Of a DNA stretch of 49,833 bases, positions 29,900 through 40,760 are shown in pieces. Both the position numbers and the translations under genes were made by a program. The stretch is from contig MNCI01011471.1 of assembly GCA_015680685.1 (NCBI GenBank), positions 20,764 through 70,596 of the forward strand, read 5' to 3'. A model generated the notes under the pieces. The model was not told where the DNA came from, did not search any database, and was given only the letters and a program-made list of their open reading frames with translations. This stretch comes from Gnetum montanum. Lineage: Eukaryota > Streptophyta > Gnetopsida > Gnetales > Gnetaceae. Positions within the stretch are counted from its first letter, which is position 1, and each line of letters opens with the position of its first letter.

Positions 29900-31319
29900 T
29901 CTTTGGGACCTAGACTGTGGAATCCAAGGGGGGCTCCTCATCATAATGATACACTATCTTCACAATCTTCGTAGAATCCAAATTTCCAATAAAATCTTTT
30001 ACTCAAGTGATCTGCTGATGCAAGTACCGCTTCTTGTAATTTTTTAAAGCTGAAGTAATTTGCTAGTGAAGAGATTTCAGTACCTGCCAAAGATGACATT
30101 GAATGATGGATGATGTTGTGTAGCAACAATAACTAATTGCGTTTGTCAATATTAACTAATAAATGTTTCTTGTGACTAAGAACTGTGACCTTTCCTTTAT
30201 TGGTATAAAGGATGGTGCGTTCTCATGTCATAAGCCTGTACACAGATTACAGTAAATCCTTTGGGATGATCAACTGTGGTGTTCAAGTCTTTCTCATATA
30301 TATGGTTTAGTATTCAACTTAATGGCTTCTCATTTAACTTTTATAGCTGTGTGTGAAGTATTCTGAGATATTTAGTCACTCGTACTTTACAAGTTTGTGT
30401 TCTTATTACTTCATTGTCGCATTTACATGTCATAACTGTGGGGTTCTGTATCTATGGTTCATTTTCTCAGCTACTTGAGTAATGTTTCACTTAAGTTACA
30501 AATATCAAACAACTTAGTTTACCAATTCCTATGTACCTCAATTCTGTATTAAAAAAAAAAAACCTGATCTATGAATCAAGTTCAAAAGTTTTTGAATTGT
30601 CAGCTTTTCTTAACAGGCTTTTCAATAAATATTCATTGATTTTCCCCTTTCCAAATTGATATGCTTTTGTTAGTTGTTCTTTCTTTTAACGTTAAAGAAT
30701 CTATTTTGGGAATTGATGCATGTATATTATTAGATTGTGTTTTAGTTTAACATTGTATTAAAAGGATTAGCATTATGACATAAAAATCTAATTCCAACAT
30801 TTTTTTCTTGCAGCCAGTCTTAGCTGTAATGTATCTGATGCAGTACTTTCCAAGTTTTGGTCATTTTCTGATGGGACGGGTAAATTCTGATATCTCAGAT
30901 GTGTATATTATAAAAATTTTGCAGTCAGGAAGTAATTTTCCCCCCCTAGGCAATCAAATTCTCATGTGAAACTACAAAATTCATGAAATGTGTTTCAATT
31001 GAACTTTGCATGCAACTTAGAATACATTTTTAGAAAGACTTCTTTTCTACAATGCATCTATAATTTCTCTGATCTGTCATTGCTGAAATTCCAGGGTTGT
31101 GGGGAAAGATAGAATTGGCTATATTGTAAAAAGAAATTTACATTTAAAAGAACGGTAAATACATCTGTTTAGACAGATGGCAAATTTCATTAAATCCAAG
31201 GAGGAAAGGGATATCTTCAATGGGATCCACCATGAATTGAGGCCTATATGCCCTTGCATCAAACTATTGTTTCCCTAATGGTTTCTGTTTCTTTGCAAAT
31301 TTGTCAATGGCTCATCTAT
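29900..31319. other. AT-rich intergenic sequence, nothing recognised
   Basis: About 1.4 kb with no domain, no long frame and no paired repeat ends that I can support. Confidence 0.5.
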
Positions 31320-31545
31320 TAGGCTTTTGAGTTTTCTGGCGGATTTGGGCCATGCGATCGGGCCCAACCATCAATTAAAATGTTAGTCTATCCTTTTATG
31401 TTTTAGTTGTCAACTGTGGTTTGCAGGGAGATGACATCTCCCTCTCTATTTTGTACGTCTTGGGAGTTCCCTTGGGTTTTATCTCCCTTTGTACTAACAT
31501 TTATTATTATAATATATCCCTGATCTGTTAAAAAAAAAGAAAACT
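31320..31545 (+). mobile_element. LINE 3'-UTR fragment with A-tail
   Basis: T/G-rich sequence (GGGAGTTCCCTTGGGTTTTA) ends ATATATCCCTGATCTGTT and then AAAAAAAAAGAAAA at 31529-31543. The overall look is of a 5'-truncated LINE end, though the terminal motif differs from the main family. Confidence 0.45.
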
Positions 31546-31572
31546 ATTACTATTAAATGAGCACTTGTAGGT

Positions 31573-31590
31573 AAAAAACATATGTAGGGT
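31573..31590. repeat. Left target-site duplication of the 31.6-38.3 kb LINE
   Basis: AAAAAACATATGTAGGGT here is identical over 18 bases to 38295-38312, which directly follows the LINE 3' end. Up to six of the A bases in the right copy may belong to the A-tail. Confidence 0.75.
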
Positions 31591-31593
31591 CGC

Positions 31594-32830
31594 ATGGAGG
31601 GAGCAAGGCATGAGATGCAAATTGGCAAGGGCTGCACAGAGGGTGCGGTAGCCATGGTGGGCTTGGAGGAGGAGGATTTGGAGGTGCTAGACATGAGGAG
31701 GGCACCAAAGAGAACAATAGTCTTGCGGGGCTTGGGGGAGGCAGCCCTGGGAGCCTAGGCACGGGGTGAGAGCAGCTGGTTGCATGGTTAGCATTGCTAG
31801 TTGGAACTTTGGGAATGGGGGCATTGAGTCCATCTCTCGATCAGGGGAAACAATGTGATTATAGGTAAAGGGTCAATCACAAGATGGGCCATGCGCTATG
31901 GAGTTGAGCCTCATTGGAAAATTCGTGTCCTCTGGATCATAGCCAATGCTGGATTTAATTAAGTGCTGGGGTGGTGGCCTCATGGGCCGTTAGAGAGGTC
32001 CAAGTTCAGTCACTTGTAGCGGATCTTCTGTTGTTTATTTTTCAAAATCTAGAGGAACAAGACCATGTCTTGTTGGGGAGCTTGTGCTTCTGCAGGGCCA
32101 AGGGCTTGGCCCTTACGCATTGGCAGCTTGGGGCACATTGGGAGACTGGCCTTTTCTCGAAGGCTTCTATTTGGATTAGGGTCTTGGGGGTGCCCTGGGA
32201 GCTTTGGATGACAAAATTCTTGAAGGCTTTGGTGGGCTATTTTGAGGAGTTTATCTCCTTTGATAAATTCACGATATCAAAGGAATGGATGGGCTATGCA
32301 AGGCTCTGCATTTGGAGGTCATTGTCTTGTAGCGACTTGTTGATGGAAGTCATCCTAGACCTACCTTTTTGGGAGGAGAAGCTCATGGTGGAATATGATA
32401 CCGTTTCTTCCTATAGTCTAGTCTTGGTCTCATCGAAGCACAAACCCTCGACATCTTGTGGAAACTGTAGTAAGGGCAATCATACTACTAAAGATTTCAA
32501 GGTGTGTTCCAAGGTGTCTAGGCCAAACAGACTACCAAACGCTAACGGTTGGGTGTTGATGGGGAAAAAGGGATGGACTTCTTCGTTGCTTTCTCCCCAG
32601 GGTCATGGGAAGAGGAGCTCCTACCAAGGGGATGTAGCAGTTGGGGAGGGGAATGATTCCTCCCTAGTCCTTGTTGTTCCCTTAGGGTCTAGGGTGTTTT
32701 GCATGTTGCCCCTCATTGTTTCTTTGGGGTGTGAACTCCTGTTGCTTCAGGATTGGGTATTAATTGTGCATGGTACAACCCAGCTACCAATGGATCCAGT
32801 TGCTAGGAAGATTCTAAAGGAGGAAGAATA
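31594..32830 (+). pseudogene. LINE ORF1 (DUF4283 + damaged zinc knuckle)
   Basis: An N-terminal part (MEGARHEMQIGKGCTEGAVA) precedes DUF4283: LSLIGKFVSSGS, then after a frame change near 31960 WAVREVQVQSLVADLLLFIF, GSLCFCRAKGLALTHWQL and VLGVPWELW. A clean frame runs 31971-32830. The zinc knuckle at 32457-32507 reads CGNCSKGNHTTKDF, so the fourth ligand Cys is Phe and zinc binding should be lost. WMGYARLCI at 32288 shows that the TAG at 293-291 in the ORF1 at the left edge replaced a Trp. The C-terminal part (KPFGEEIRNKK ... QAILKGVYKK) continues past the TAG at 32829 and is shared with the copy at 39.0-39.2 kb. Confidence 0.8.
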
Positions 32831-34135
32831 GGACTTTTTAGTTACTAATGAATCTTGGAAGGTGGGCAAACCTTTTGGAGAAGAAATACGAAACAAGAAG
32901 ATGCACCAAGATTTTGACTTGGGATCTCAAGCGATCCTCAAAGGGGTGTACAAAAAATAGTCTACTAGTAGACCATGAAGATCCTGTCATAGAATTGCAG
33001 GGGATGGGGTATTCCCTACAAAAGAAGTACCCTGAAAGAATTAGTGCATGATAAAGGTTGTATGATGGTGTGGCTCTAGGAGACTAAGCTGCACACCATC
33101 CACTGTAATCTTCTACAGTGGTAGGTTTGGTTCTCCTAACTTTGTGGAGTGCCAAGGTAGGACCAGGGGGTTGGCTACCCTCTCATGCATGCCTTTTACA
33201 TTGTGGATGAATATGCTTGGAGTCTCACTGTGTTCTTGCCCTCGCAGGGACTATGGATTACGAACTTCTATGATCCCCAGAATTGGTAGGAGGAGCATTT
33301 TCATGAGTTTCATAGGATTGTTGGTCATGTTCTTAACCATTGCGCATGGCTACAAATTGGGAATTTCAATCAATGTTTGTATGCTTGGGAGAAGACTAGG
33401 GGAGAGACTGACCCTTCTCTTGGAAGCCATGAATTCTTGCAAATGCTCTAGGATTACGACCTAATGGATTTGAATATCAAAGATTGCCTTTTGACTTGGA
33501 GCAACATAGAAAAGGAAAAGACCGTATCCTCTCCAAGATTGATAGTGTTTGGGTTAGTACTAAGATTTTTCTTAATCATGAGGTCTTGATTATTGGCCAC
33601 GAGTGGCAGGCTTCTAGTCATTGTGCCCTTGTCTGCACAATCTGTAAACTAGACAGGTTGGGATGTGCCTTTCAAATTCGAGCGAGCATGGCTGACAAAA
33701 CAATGGCTACGGAAGATGGTGATTGACATATGGGGAAAAAACCCCATGTAGATAGACCCTTTGGTTTTTTTGAAATAGGGTCTTTTATGTCTCAAAAAGA
33801 AGATCAAGAGCCTACATATGACAAAGAGTACTCTTTCAAGACTGCCCGGGCTACGCTCTAGCAGAGGCTACTGGATATTTAGGCCTGACAAGAGAATGAT
33901 GAATCTTTGGAGGAGGAGCATGACCTCCTAGATGAGTTGTAGTTGCTAGTTGAGGAAGAGGAGCAGTACAAGGAGAGATCTAGGGTCCGGTGGCTCACGG
34001 AGGGGGACACGAACACTCCTTTGCCATTGCAAAAGCCAATACTCAAGCCAAAAAGATTCACCACGTTCTTTAGGGGCAAACCTTCCTACATGATTCACGT
34101 AGCATTTCTTAAGAGATGTAGAAGTACTAGGCAGG
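32831..34135 (+). pseudogene. LINE ORF1 C-terminus and ORF2 endonuclease to RT linker
   Basis: After the ORF1 tail (to about 33050) comes the endonuclease: TNFYDPQNW, then LQIGNFNQCLYAWEKTRGE (GDFN has become GNFN), LMDLNIKDCLLTWSN, and FKFERAWLTKQWLRKM. The linker to the RT (EEEHDLLDEL, YKERSRVRWLTEGDTNT) breaks off at 34135 where the LTR begins. The loss of the GDFN Asp and several TAG codons make it inactive. Frame changes are seen around 33400-33480 and 33700. Confidence 0.75.
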
Positions 34136-35008
34136 TGATGAGCAATGGGTATTCCCTACACCCAACTATACGAATCACAAGCATTCACTAGTGATCTAGT
34201 CGAATTTTGTAGACTTGGTTTCCTAAGTTGCCTATAGTCCTAAACAGTAAATTGTGGAGTTGTATGATCGTTGTCTTCCCAACTCACTTGTCTTATCAGT
34301 ATGTATGGTTAAATGTGAGTTAAGGCACATGATGTCTATTTTTATATATTTTTTCTCCTAATGGCTAGATGAGTGAATGGAGATTTAACGATTAATTATC
34401 TAACTACTTAGCTAATTTGGTAACTAACTATCCCAACGTAAAGTAACCATCCACTCACTACACATCCCAAACTCATATTAACATTGCTAGGTTACCAAGT
34501 GGCTATTACTAGGCATGCCAAATATCCACTACTAGGATTACCAAGTGCAATATATTATGTTTGAAGTGGTTGTACTTACGTATTTATGGTTAATTATTTA
34601 ATTATTTAAAGCCATGAATTGCATTTAAACTAAAGTGCTGAATGAAAATGGTAAACTAATCTAAGTGTTGCAATGAATATAGGAAATCTCGACTTTATTG
34701 CCATTTATGCCAATGTGTTTAGGTACATAGGCATTCGAATAAAACACCATATAATCATTTAAATTCACATTGTGGGCACTCAGAGTGAAAATATTCTAAC
34801 TTTGGAGCAATGAAATTGCAAGAACTTGGCTATGCTACGAATTCTAAGTGCCATAAATGCAAGTAGTGAGCACATTTATATAGAACATGCTTGCGTCAAC
34901 ATTGATGCATCTACATTAATGCACGTGACCGTGTGTCGACAGGGATATGTCAATGGGGTTGTGTCGATGCATGTCTATCAACACAGCTTGTCTAGTTATG
35001 ACTCATCA
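34136..35008 (-). mobile_element. Ty3/gypsy 3' LTR (873 bp)
   Basis: The ends are an exact 7-bp inverted repeat: TGATGAG at 34136-34142 and CTCATCA at 35002-35008. It is homologous on the opposite strand to the LTR at 45661-46530: shared TATA area (TATATAAATGTGC near 34875), AGAATATTTT...GAGTGCCC, TTATTCGA...ATGTACCTAA and GTGATTCGTATRGTTRGGTG. A G-rich tract reading TGTGGGGGTA on the reverse strand (35018-35009) borders its right side and is a likely polypurine tract, making this a 3' LTR. The left side abuts LINE coding sequence. No 5-bp target duplication could be recovered because the other end of the element is lost. Confidence 0.85.
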
Positions 35009-35018
35009 TACCCCCACA

Positions 35019-37200
35019 ACTAATTGAAAATTCGTCCTCCAATGAACAAAAGTAGGATCAAGCTTACAAAATTTGGGGAAGCATGGAATTTATTAACTAA
35101 AGACAAACATACTAATCAACTAATTCTACTAACTCTGAGTACCAGATTGTATGGGACTAAAAACATTAGTGTCCATTACAACAAAATTGGACACTTTACA
35201 AAAAACTGTAGTAGCTTCTTGTAGGATTGCCGAAGTCCTGAAAAATTCTCAAACAATACTTAGAGGTGGAGGCTCCCATGGTGCTGAATGCCAGGTTTTG
35301 GCATTGGTGGAGGTTGAGGCTATCTTGTTGCTACTAGGAGTTTGAAAGCATCTAGCAATGCTTTCATCTTTTCTTCTTTGCCACGTGGGTTATACGTAGT
35401 CCAAATGGCTTCACCAATGTGGGTTGGTGCAGGGATCTCTCACTGGCATGACATTTAAGGAAATAGCTCCTTCATGTTGGTGACCACTGCTGTGAATTGC
35501 TTACTTTCAATGTCAAACGTCTTTACTAGGTTCTATAGCTCATGGTAGTTGTTATCCTTTTGGCTAGGTTCTTAGCAACATATTGTTGATCAATGAATTT
35601 GCTCTTTAGAATTTCAAACTTTGTGTTGGCTATCTCCAACTATTGTTTAGTCTCTTTGTGATGCTTGAATTTTGCCTTATATAAGAGGTAGGAATTGGCC
35701 ACTTGCTTTTCCAATTCTGTCCTTGGTCTCCTTATTATCAACATAGTCAGGTTTGTGTAGGTTGGGGAGCTTTATGTATTCTGTCATCTCCTTGATCTGC
35801 AACTCCTTTAGGTAGATTTCAGCTTTGTTATACATGTTTAGTCTATCAAAGATGGGCTACCACATGTTGCCTTGTTGTTGGAGTTGCTGGAGGGCCTCAT
35901 TCATCTTTGCCTTTGCTAGTTGAATCTCTTTCTCATAGACCTCTTTGAGAAGCTTGACGTGGTCCTTGTAGTGGTTTTTCATCCATTTGAATTTCAGGGC
36001 CTCATTCTTCTAGGTGGCTACCTCAATGGCTATCTTCTGGCGAAGCACATGAACTTCATTCATCAAGAGATTGTGATTCTTTGCTGCCAACCTTCTTAAA
36101 TCTAGATTAACCTTGGCTAGTTGCTCCTGCTGTTGGCGAATAAATTCGATCATTTAGTCCTTTTGTTGCTCAACATTCTGCAGGTGATGGTTATCTTTGG
36201 TGAAGACCAAGTTCTCTTTTTGGACTTACGACAAGTCTTGTTGGTGTTGAAGGCCATGGCTTTCGATAAGGATGCATTGAAAACCACTGTCTCCTTTGCA
36301 TTCTTGGACTCTTGTAAGCTGTGCTGAAGTTGCTGGAAAGCTTTACCCCTAGTTAGCTTTGGCCTGAGAATGGCAAGGTTGAAGAGATAGGCATGTAATT
36401 CTGCAACTTTGGCAGCCAACTAATGATTGGCATTAGTGGCTGCCTTCAGTTGAGCATTGACAATTAACAAGTTGCCCTTCGTCCCAAGCAGCTATGATTG
36501 GTTTGCAATGACCTCATCTAGAAGATCAAAGATCTCCTGAAGTAGTTGCTCAACTCCAACTAGTTGTTCCAACACTTACTCGTGTTGGGCAGCAATTAAC
36601 CGACTACTCTTGGCTCCCACAGATGCTTGGATGTTGGCCATTATGGTGATGTTTGGTACAATTGCCACGAGAGCATTTAGGGCTTCGGCCACCTTGTCGA
36701 TCACCACTTTTGTCATTGTCTCCTTGCCTTTGTACTGCATGACCTAGACAATCGCCCCCTCACCTTTGTCCCAACCTAACAAAGAAGGTTGCAACATTTC
36801 CTAAAGTTTCAGGGAATGTTTGTCCATGGATGGACATTGTGACCTATTGAGCACTTGGATTCGATCTTGTGGGTGCCTGGTCTCCTTGAGTTGAGAATAG
36901 TGGGGTTGTTTCCCGGTCTAGCTAGTTGATGGTCCTAGTGACCTCGTTAAGATGTCTCAAGGCAGGATGATACACCAAGGACTTCCTACTAGTTGTTGAG
37001 CCTTGTTGTTGTTGCAACTGTTGCTCACGAAGCTTATCAAGCCTTTTGACAAATGCAAGTGCCTTTGGTGTAGTTTATCTTGTAGGTGGTGGCAGTGGTG
37101 GCCTCTCCTCCTCTTGTAGCTTAGTTGTTGCCTTGTCCTTCATCATCTTTTGCTATGATACGACAGGAGCATGATGAACCATATCATTGGCATATCATGC
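35019..37200 (-). pseudogene. Gypsy internal region with a coiled-coil-rich accessory ORF
   Basis: Right to left, from about 37150: QEEERPPLPPP, LAFVKRLDKLREQQLQQQQ and SIHGQTFPETL. Then MTKVVIDKVAEALNALVAIV (about 36717), LEQLVGVEQLLQEIFDLLDE, AAKVAELHAYLFNLAILRPK, and a long heptad-like stretch (QLAKVNLDLRRLAAKNHNLL, MNEVHVLRQKIAIEVAT, AKMNEALQQLQQQG) to about 35660. Beyond that similarity to anything fades until LEDEFSIS just before the polypurine tract. In-frame stops are frequent, many of them TAG. No RNase H or integrase was found between RT and LTR. I do not recognise the product; position suggests an extra 3' ORF of a Tat/Athila-like element or captured sequence. Confidence 0.55.
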
Positions 37201-37269
37201 TATCCCTCCCATCTTACATAGTTTGCAAATGAGGCATGGAAAGGGGAGTGTCTTTCTTCGCTTTTCATT

Positions 37270-37970
37270 TTCTGTGAAGCACTTTTCGATTTCTAGATAA
37301 ATGAGCTAGGGAGCCACTATAACGATCCAAAAAGCTATAATGGCAATATTCTGCAATAGGGTACAACACTTATTCAACAAATGACAACAAAAAATGATCT
37401 TTGAATGTTGCCACATTCAACATCCTAAAATCTATGCAAACCCTCCACTTCTCTCCTTTCTTAGGTACAATCACGAGTGGGCTAACCCATTCACTGTTCG
37501 CAATCGGATATATGAACCTGACCTTAAAAAGCTGTTCTACTTTATCCATGAGAACTTGCTTAAGTTTTGGGTTCAACCTTCTTTGTGGTTGCCTCTTTGG
37601 CTTGATGGAAGAGTCTATACAAATACGGTGTTGGCATATTCGTGGGTCTATCCTTGTTAGTTCATGATATGATCAGGTAAAGGCTATTAGTTCACCACCT
37701 TCGGCAGCTTCTTCTTTTGAGCATGAGCAAGGTTGGCATTAATAATTATAGGCTTGCCATTGTTAAGGAAAACACATTCTAGAGTTGCTGGTAAAGCTTT
37801 CAATTCAAGGGGCTCCTGCTTGAAGTGATATGTAATTTCCAACTCTCCTCAATCCATTTCATTTAGAGTGTGGGAAAGTTGACTATGGAGTTGCTCCATT
37901 TCATCCATATTCTCAATATAGGCACTTGTGAGGCTCTCCAATGGTTCCATGCATAGTGTGAACTCAGCTT
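37270..37970 (-). pseudogene. Ty3/gypsy reverse transcriptase N-terminal part
   Basis: Before the RT, LELKALPATLECVFLNNGK is the conserved protease-RT spacer of plant gypsy elements. QPQRRLNPKLKQVLMDKVEQ, then FIYPIANSEWVSPLVIVPKK and WRVCIDFRMLN, TFKDHFLLSFVE, a stop, and HYSFLDRYSGS are RT domains 1-3 up to the first catalytic Asp region (LDGYSGYNQ in family members). The conserved Asp is retained, but the following motif is lost. The fragment is truncated at 37970 against the LINE 3' end, so gag, protease and 5' LTR are missing. It faces its own 3' LTR at 34.1-35.0 kb. Confidence 0.8.
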
Positions 37971-38300
37971 GATGTTATGATGTTAGCCACTGGGTACCTT
38001 CCTATTTTGTGGCTGCTGCATATTGACACTTTTTTGGTTGGGTTGTCAGTGTGGAGGCTTTGTTCTTTGGACTTTGGTTCTCCAAGGTCTTTGCTGGGCG
38101 GTTTTGTATTGCCTTGGCTTCATGTGTCCTATTGTTCTCTTCTGCTTTCTCATTATTAGACACCTCCAAAATTTTTGCTGTCTGCCCAGGGGTGTTTACT
38201 CCCAAGGGCATTTTGTTAAGGGGGTAATCACCCCCAGTGATTGTACATAATCTATTTAGATATTAATACAGCTTGACCTTTTCTCAAAAGAAAGAAAAAA
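37970..38300 (+). other. LINE 3' UTR and A-tail
   Basis: T/G-rich sequence ending ATTAATACAGCTTGACCTTT then TCTC and a G-interrupted A-tail (38286-38300). It is read as the 3' end of the LINE that starts at 31591. The right flank is the matching 18-bp repeat at 38295-38312. Confidence 0.65.
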
Positions 38301-38312
38301 CATATGTAGGGT

Positions 38313-38580
38313 TCTCGTTTTGCATAAAACTTCTACTTATGCAAACTCTGGAAGAAACAAGTTACAATATTTTATTACAAAATTATAGCTGCTTTTAGTT
38401 GGAAAACCTACATAGTAATCAGTAAACAATACTGCAAAAGAAACAATAAAATAAACATTATAATAGTAAAATGATGATGGTGCAAAAGACTGCAGGCATC
38501 ACCTGAGAAATGTAGCACACAAAAGAAGTTGGAATATTCAGAATGACAAGTTGTTTCAAAACAGAATAAAGTGGCCAGGT
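38313..38580. other. Short AT-rich spacer
   Basis: No recognised feature between the LINE end and the next LINE remnant. Confidence 0.4.
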
Positions 38581-39225
38581 CCCCCCTACTGCAATTTGCT
38601 AAATGGGGAGGAGAAAAGGTAGGGGGAGTGGGTGTAAGAGTAATTCTGGGGACGGAAAGCCAAAGAGTTTCCCAAGAAAGTGTTAGGGAAGGAACTTGGT
38701 GCAAAGTACAATAGGCTCGCAGTGATCCATGCCTTTGAGGATTCTTACCCTCACTTGGAGGGTACGACTGTGGAACTAAAGTATGTGCCCTTGCAAAGAA
38801 GCACATATTCTGATAAAGTTTCAGTCGCTGCTTAGGCAACCTAGAATGACAATGAAATGCCTGCCACTGTAGAGGCCCCATCAGAGGATCATTTTTTGCT
38901 GGGTCCTTGGGTGACTTTCCTGAGGGGATATGCTGTTCCAACCCTCCCACCTACGAAGCAAGAGATTCTACGTAAGCAAGAGGCAGGTTTCAAAGTCTGC
39001 CCTGAAACCAAAAAGTGGGTAGGCCAAGCCTCCAAGAGATTAGGATCAAGAAAACGATGCAGGGTTTGAAATTGGGAATTCAAAGGATCCTCAAGGAGTT
39101 CTATAAGAAAAGGTCTAGCAGTAGACCAAGAAGATTCTATTATGGGATTGACAGGGACAAGGTACCCTATACAAAGAAAGTACCCTCAAGGAGTTTGTAA
39201 ATTGAGAAGATTGTGATATTGTATG
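38580..39225 (+). pseudogene. LINE ORF1 C-terminal part
   Basis: The forward frame includes FPKKVLGKELGAKYNRLAVI, HAFEDSYPHLEGTTVELKYV and LLGPWVTFLRGYAVPTLPP, then KQEILRKQEAGFKV. The segment from LPPTKQEIL to EIRIKKTMQGLKLGIQRILK aligns with the ORF1 tail at 32.78-33.03 kb (MDPVARKILKEEE ... EEIRNKKMHQ). Stops and frame shifts occur. The DUF4283 domain is not present upstream, so the copy is truncated or too diverged at its 5' side. Confidence 0.55.
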
Positions 39226-39238
39226 CCTATAGGAAATG

Positions 39239-39280
39239 ACACTTTAGCATACATTGAGACACACTTTAACATACATTGAG
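39239..39280. repeat. 22-bp period tandem duplication at a LINE deletion junction
   Basis: ACACTTTAGCATACATTGAG at 39239-39258 is followed by ACACTTTAACATACATTGAG at 39261-39280. It lies exactly where ORF1 sequence gives way to RT thumb sequence. Confidence 0.8.
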
Positions 39281-39289
39281 ATATTGTAA

Positions 39290-40760
39290 GATGTTGTTGG
39301 CCATTATTGTCCTTGTGGGCATGGCAAGGTACATGGCTTCAATGGTGGCCCCACCACATTGGATTATTGATAAAACTAATTAGATAACAAGGAATTTTGT
39401 TTGGTTTGGGAAAAAGGGGGTTTCAAGATCCATCTAGTTTGTTGGGAGAAGTTGGCATCCCTAAAATATGTAAATGAGGGTGGGTTGGGGGAGGGGTGGG
39501 TGGTGGGTGGACCATTGCGGCGGTAGGGTGCAGGAGTCCCAAGATTTGAAGACATAATCCTAGTGAGCCATCATAATCTTATAAGGAGGATAGCGGTGGC
39601 AGCTGAAAATTTTGATGCAATGGCTACATGATCAGCCATTGTTTGAAGCAAGTACAATTTATGGGAGTGCTCAAGAAATGATTTACTGTTTTGAAGCAAC
39701 ATTTGCAAGCAACACCGTACAATTCATTAGCTGTCCTCATTTGACTCTCATGGTTCAATAAACCTCATGCAAAGGAAGTATGTCGTTGTGCAAGGTTGGC
39801 ACATGGTATGGAAATGACGTTTGCTGGAAAAGATCAAGATGTTCATCTAGCTTTACACTAACCAGTCGTTTTCGACTTAGAATTTTCTCAAATACCTTGC
39901 CCTTGATATTAATGCATGCTACCCTATGTGTAGTTTTGAGAACACAGAAACTCAAACACATCTTTTCGTCACTTGCCCCTTTGCCCTGTGAGTTTGGAAC
40001 CATAGCAATCTTGATTCTTCCACCTTGCTGCAAGGGGAAAGCCTTACCAACATGCTCCTGTGGGCTATTTGGAAAACCAAAAATGTAGTTCTGTTTAGAA
40101 ATTCTCAGGTGCCCGAACCTGCAACTGTTATTGCTTGTTCTAGATGCCTATGGAGGGAGGTTACTGTGGTGATGGGGGTGACTCCAACGTTTGAACCTAA
40201 CTGTGAGGTATTTTGAAATAATGTCAAGCTTTGGCATTTGGTATGTTGTGTAGGTTGGGAGGAGCTAATCTCAGCCCTCGAGGGAGAGGTTGCCCTACAA
40301 AACATGAGTTTCTTTGCATGTTGGGAGAACAATGAGACCACATTTCAGGGTGTGAAGATTCAGCTTTCTGAGGAGGCAATGTCGGAGCATTTGGCCATTC
40401 CACAGGCAGGGGATATGATCGTGCCTGCCACCAGGGGGTTCTAGGATACAGCGTCATTCTTTCAAGGGAACACCACCAAAGCAGCTAGCAGACAGGTTCC
40501 ACATTCACGGTTGCTGCCTCTTTGGCAGGTGGCTACCAAGTTGGTGTGTTTCTTTATGCAATCTGGCAATGTTTTGAAGTTGCAAAGTTTGCATTTTGCC
40601 TTTATGTGGTGTCTGCAGTTGGGCAGACTTATCAATCCTTTTATTCTTGTGCTCCATCAGTGGTGGAGAGGTTGACACTTGGGTTTGATTCTTGCCCTAT
40701 GAGGGTAGCATGGCTGCTTGTGATGCTGCAGCCCTTGGGGCAGGGGCCAGGCTTATCCTA
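39290..40760 (+). pseudogene. LINE ORF2: RT thumb, zinc end and mobile-domain-like extension
   Basis: Starts in the RT thumb (MARYMASMVAPPHWIIDKTN, RNFVWFGKKGVSRS). The zinc end follows (EKIKMFI, NACYPMCSFENTETQTHLFV then TCPFAL), with the first Cys pair altered. One frame then runs MLLWAIWKTKNVVLF into the extension: CLWREVTVVMGVTPTFEPNC, a stop, WHLVCCVGWEELISALEGEV, NMSFFACWENNETTFQGVKI, QLSEEAMSEHLAIP, and after a stop LPLWQVATKLVCFFMQSGN, VLKLQSLHFAF and GRLINPFILVLHQW. This is one of the clearest extension copies. The endonuclease and most of the RT are deleted, and the copy ends near 40760 before the coiled coil. Confidence 0.8.

Larger units (their letters stand above)
31591..38300 (+). 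mobile_element. Long LINE insertion, interrupted and internally deleted by a gypsy remnant
   Basis: ORF1 and endonuclease (31594-34135) and a LINE 3' end (about 37970-38300) point the same way and lie between identical 18-bp direct repeats. They are therefore read as the two ends of one insertion. The 3' end, TTAATACAGCTTGACCTTTT then CTCAAAAGAAAGAAAAAA, carries the family motif. The RT and C-terminal extension are missing. A reverse-strand gypsy remnant with its 3' LTR (34136 to about 37970) occupies that place, so part of both elements was deleted. Confidence 0.7.

Noticed and set aside
29880-29915. Right target-site duplication for the 26.9-29.8 kb LINE (TTTGATATCTTT)
   Set aside because: Only 10 of 12 match with the left candidate, and LINE similarity seems to end some 60-100 bases earlier.
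38408-38950. 180-codon reverse-strand open frame
   Set aside because: No domain, and the forward strand over 38580-38950 reads as LINE ORF1-like sequence continuing into the 39-kb copy. The reverse frame looks like an accidental shadow.
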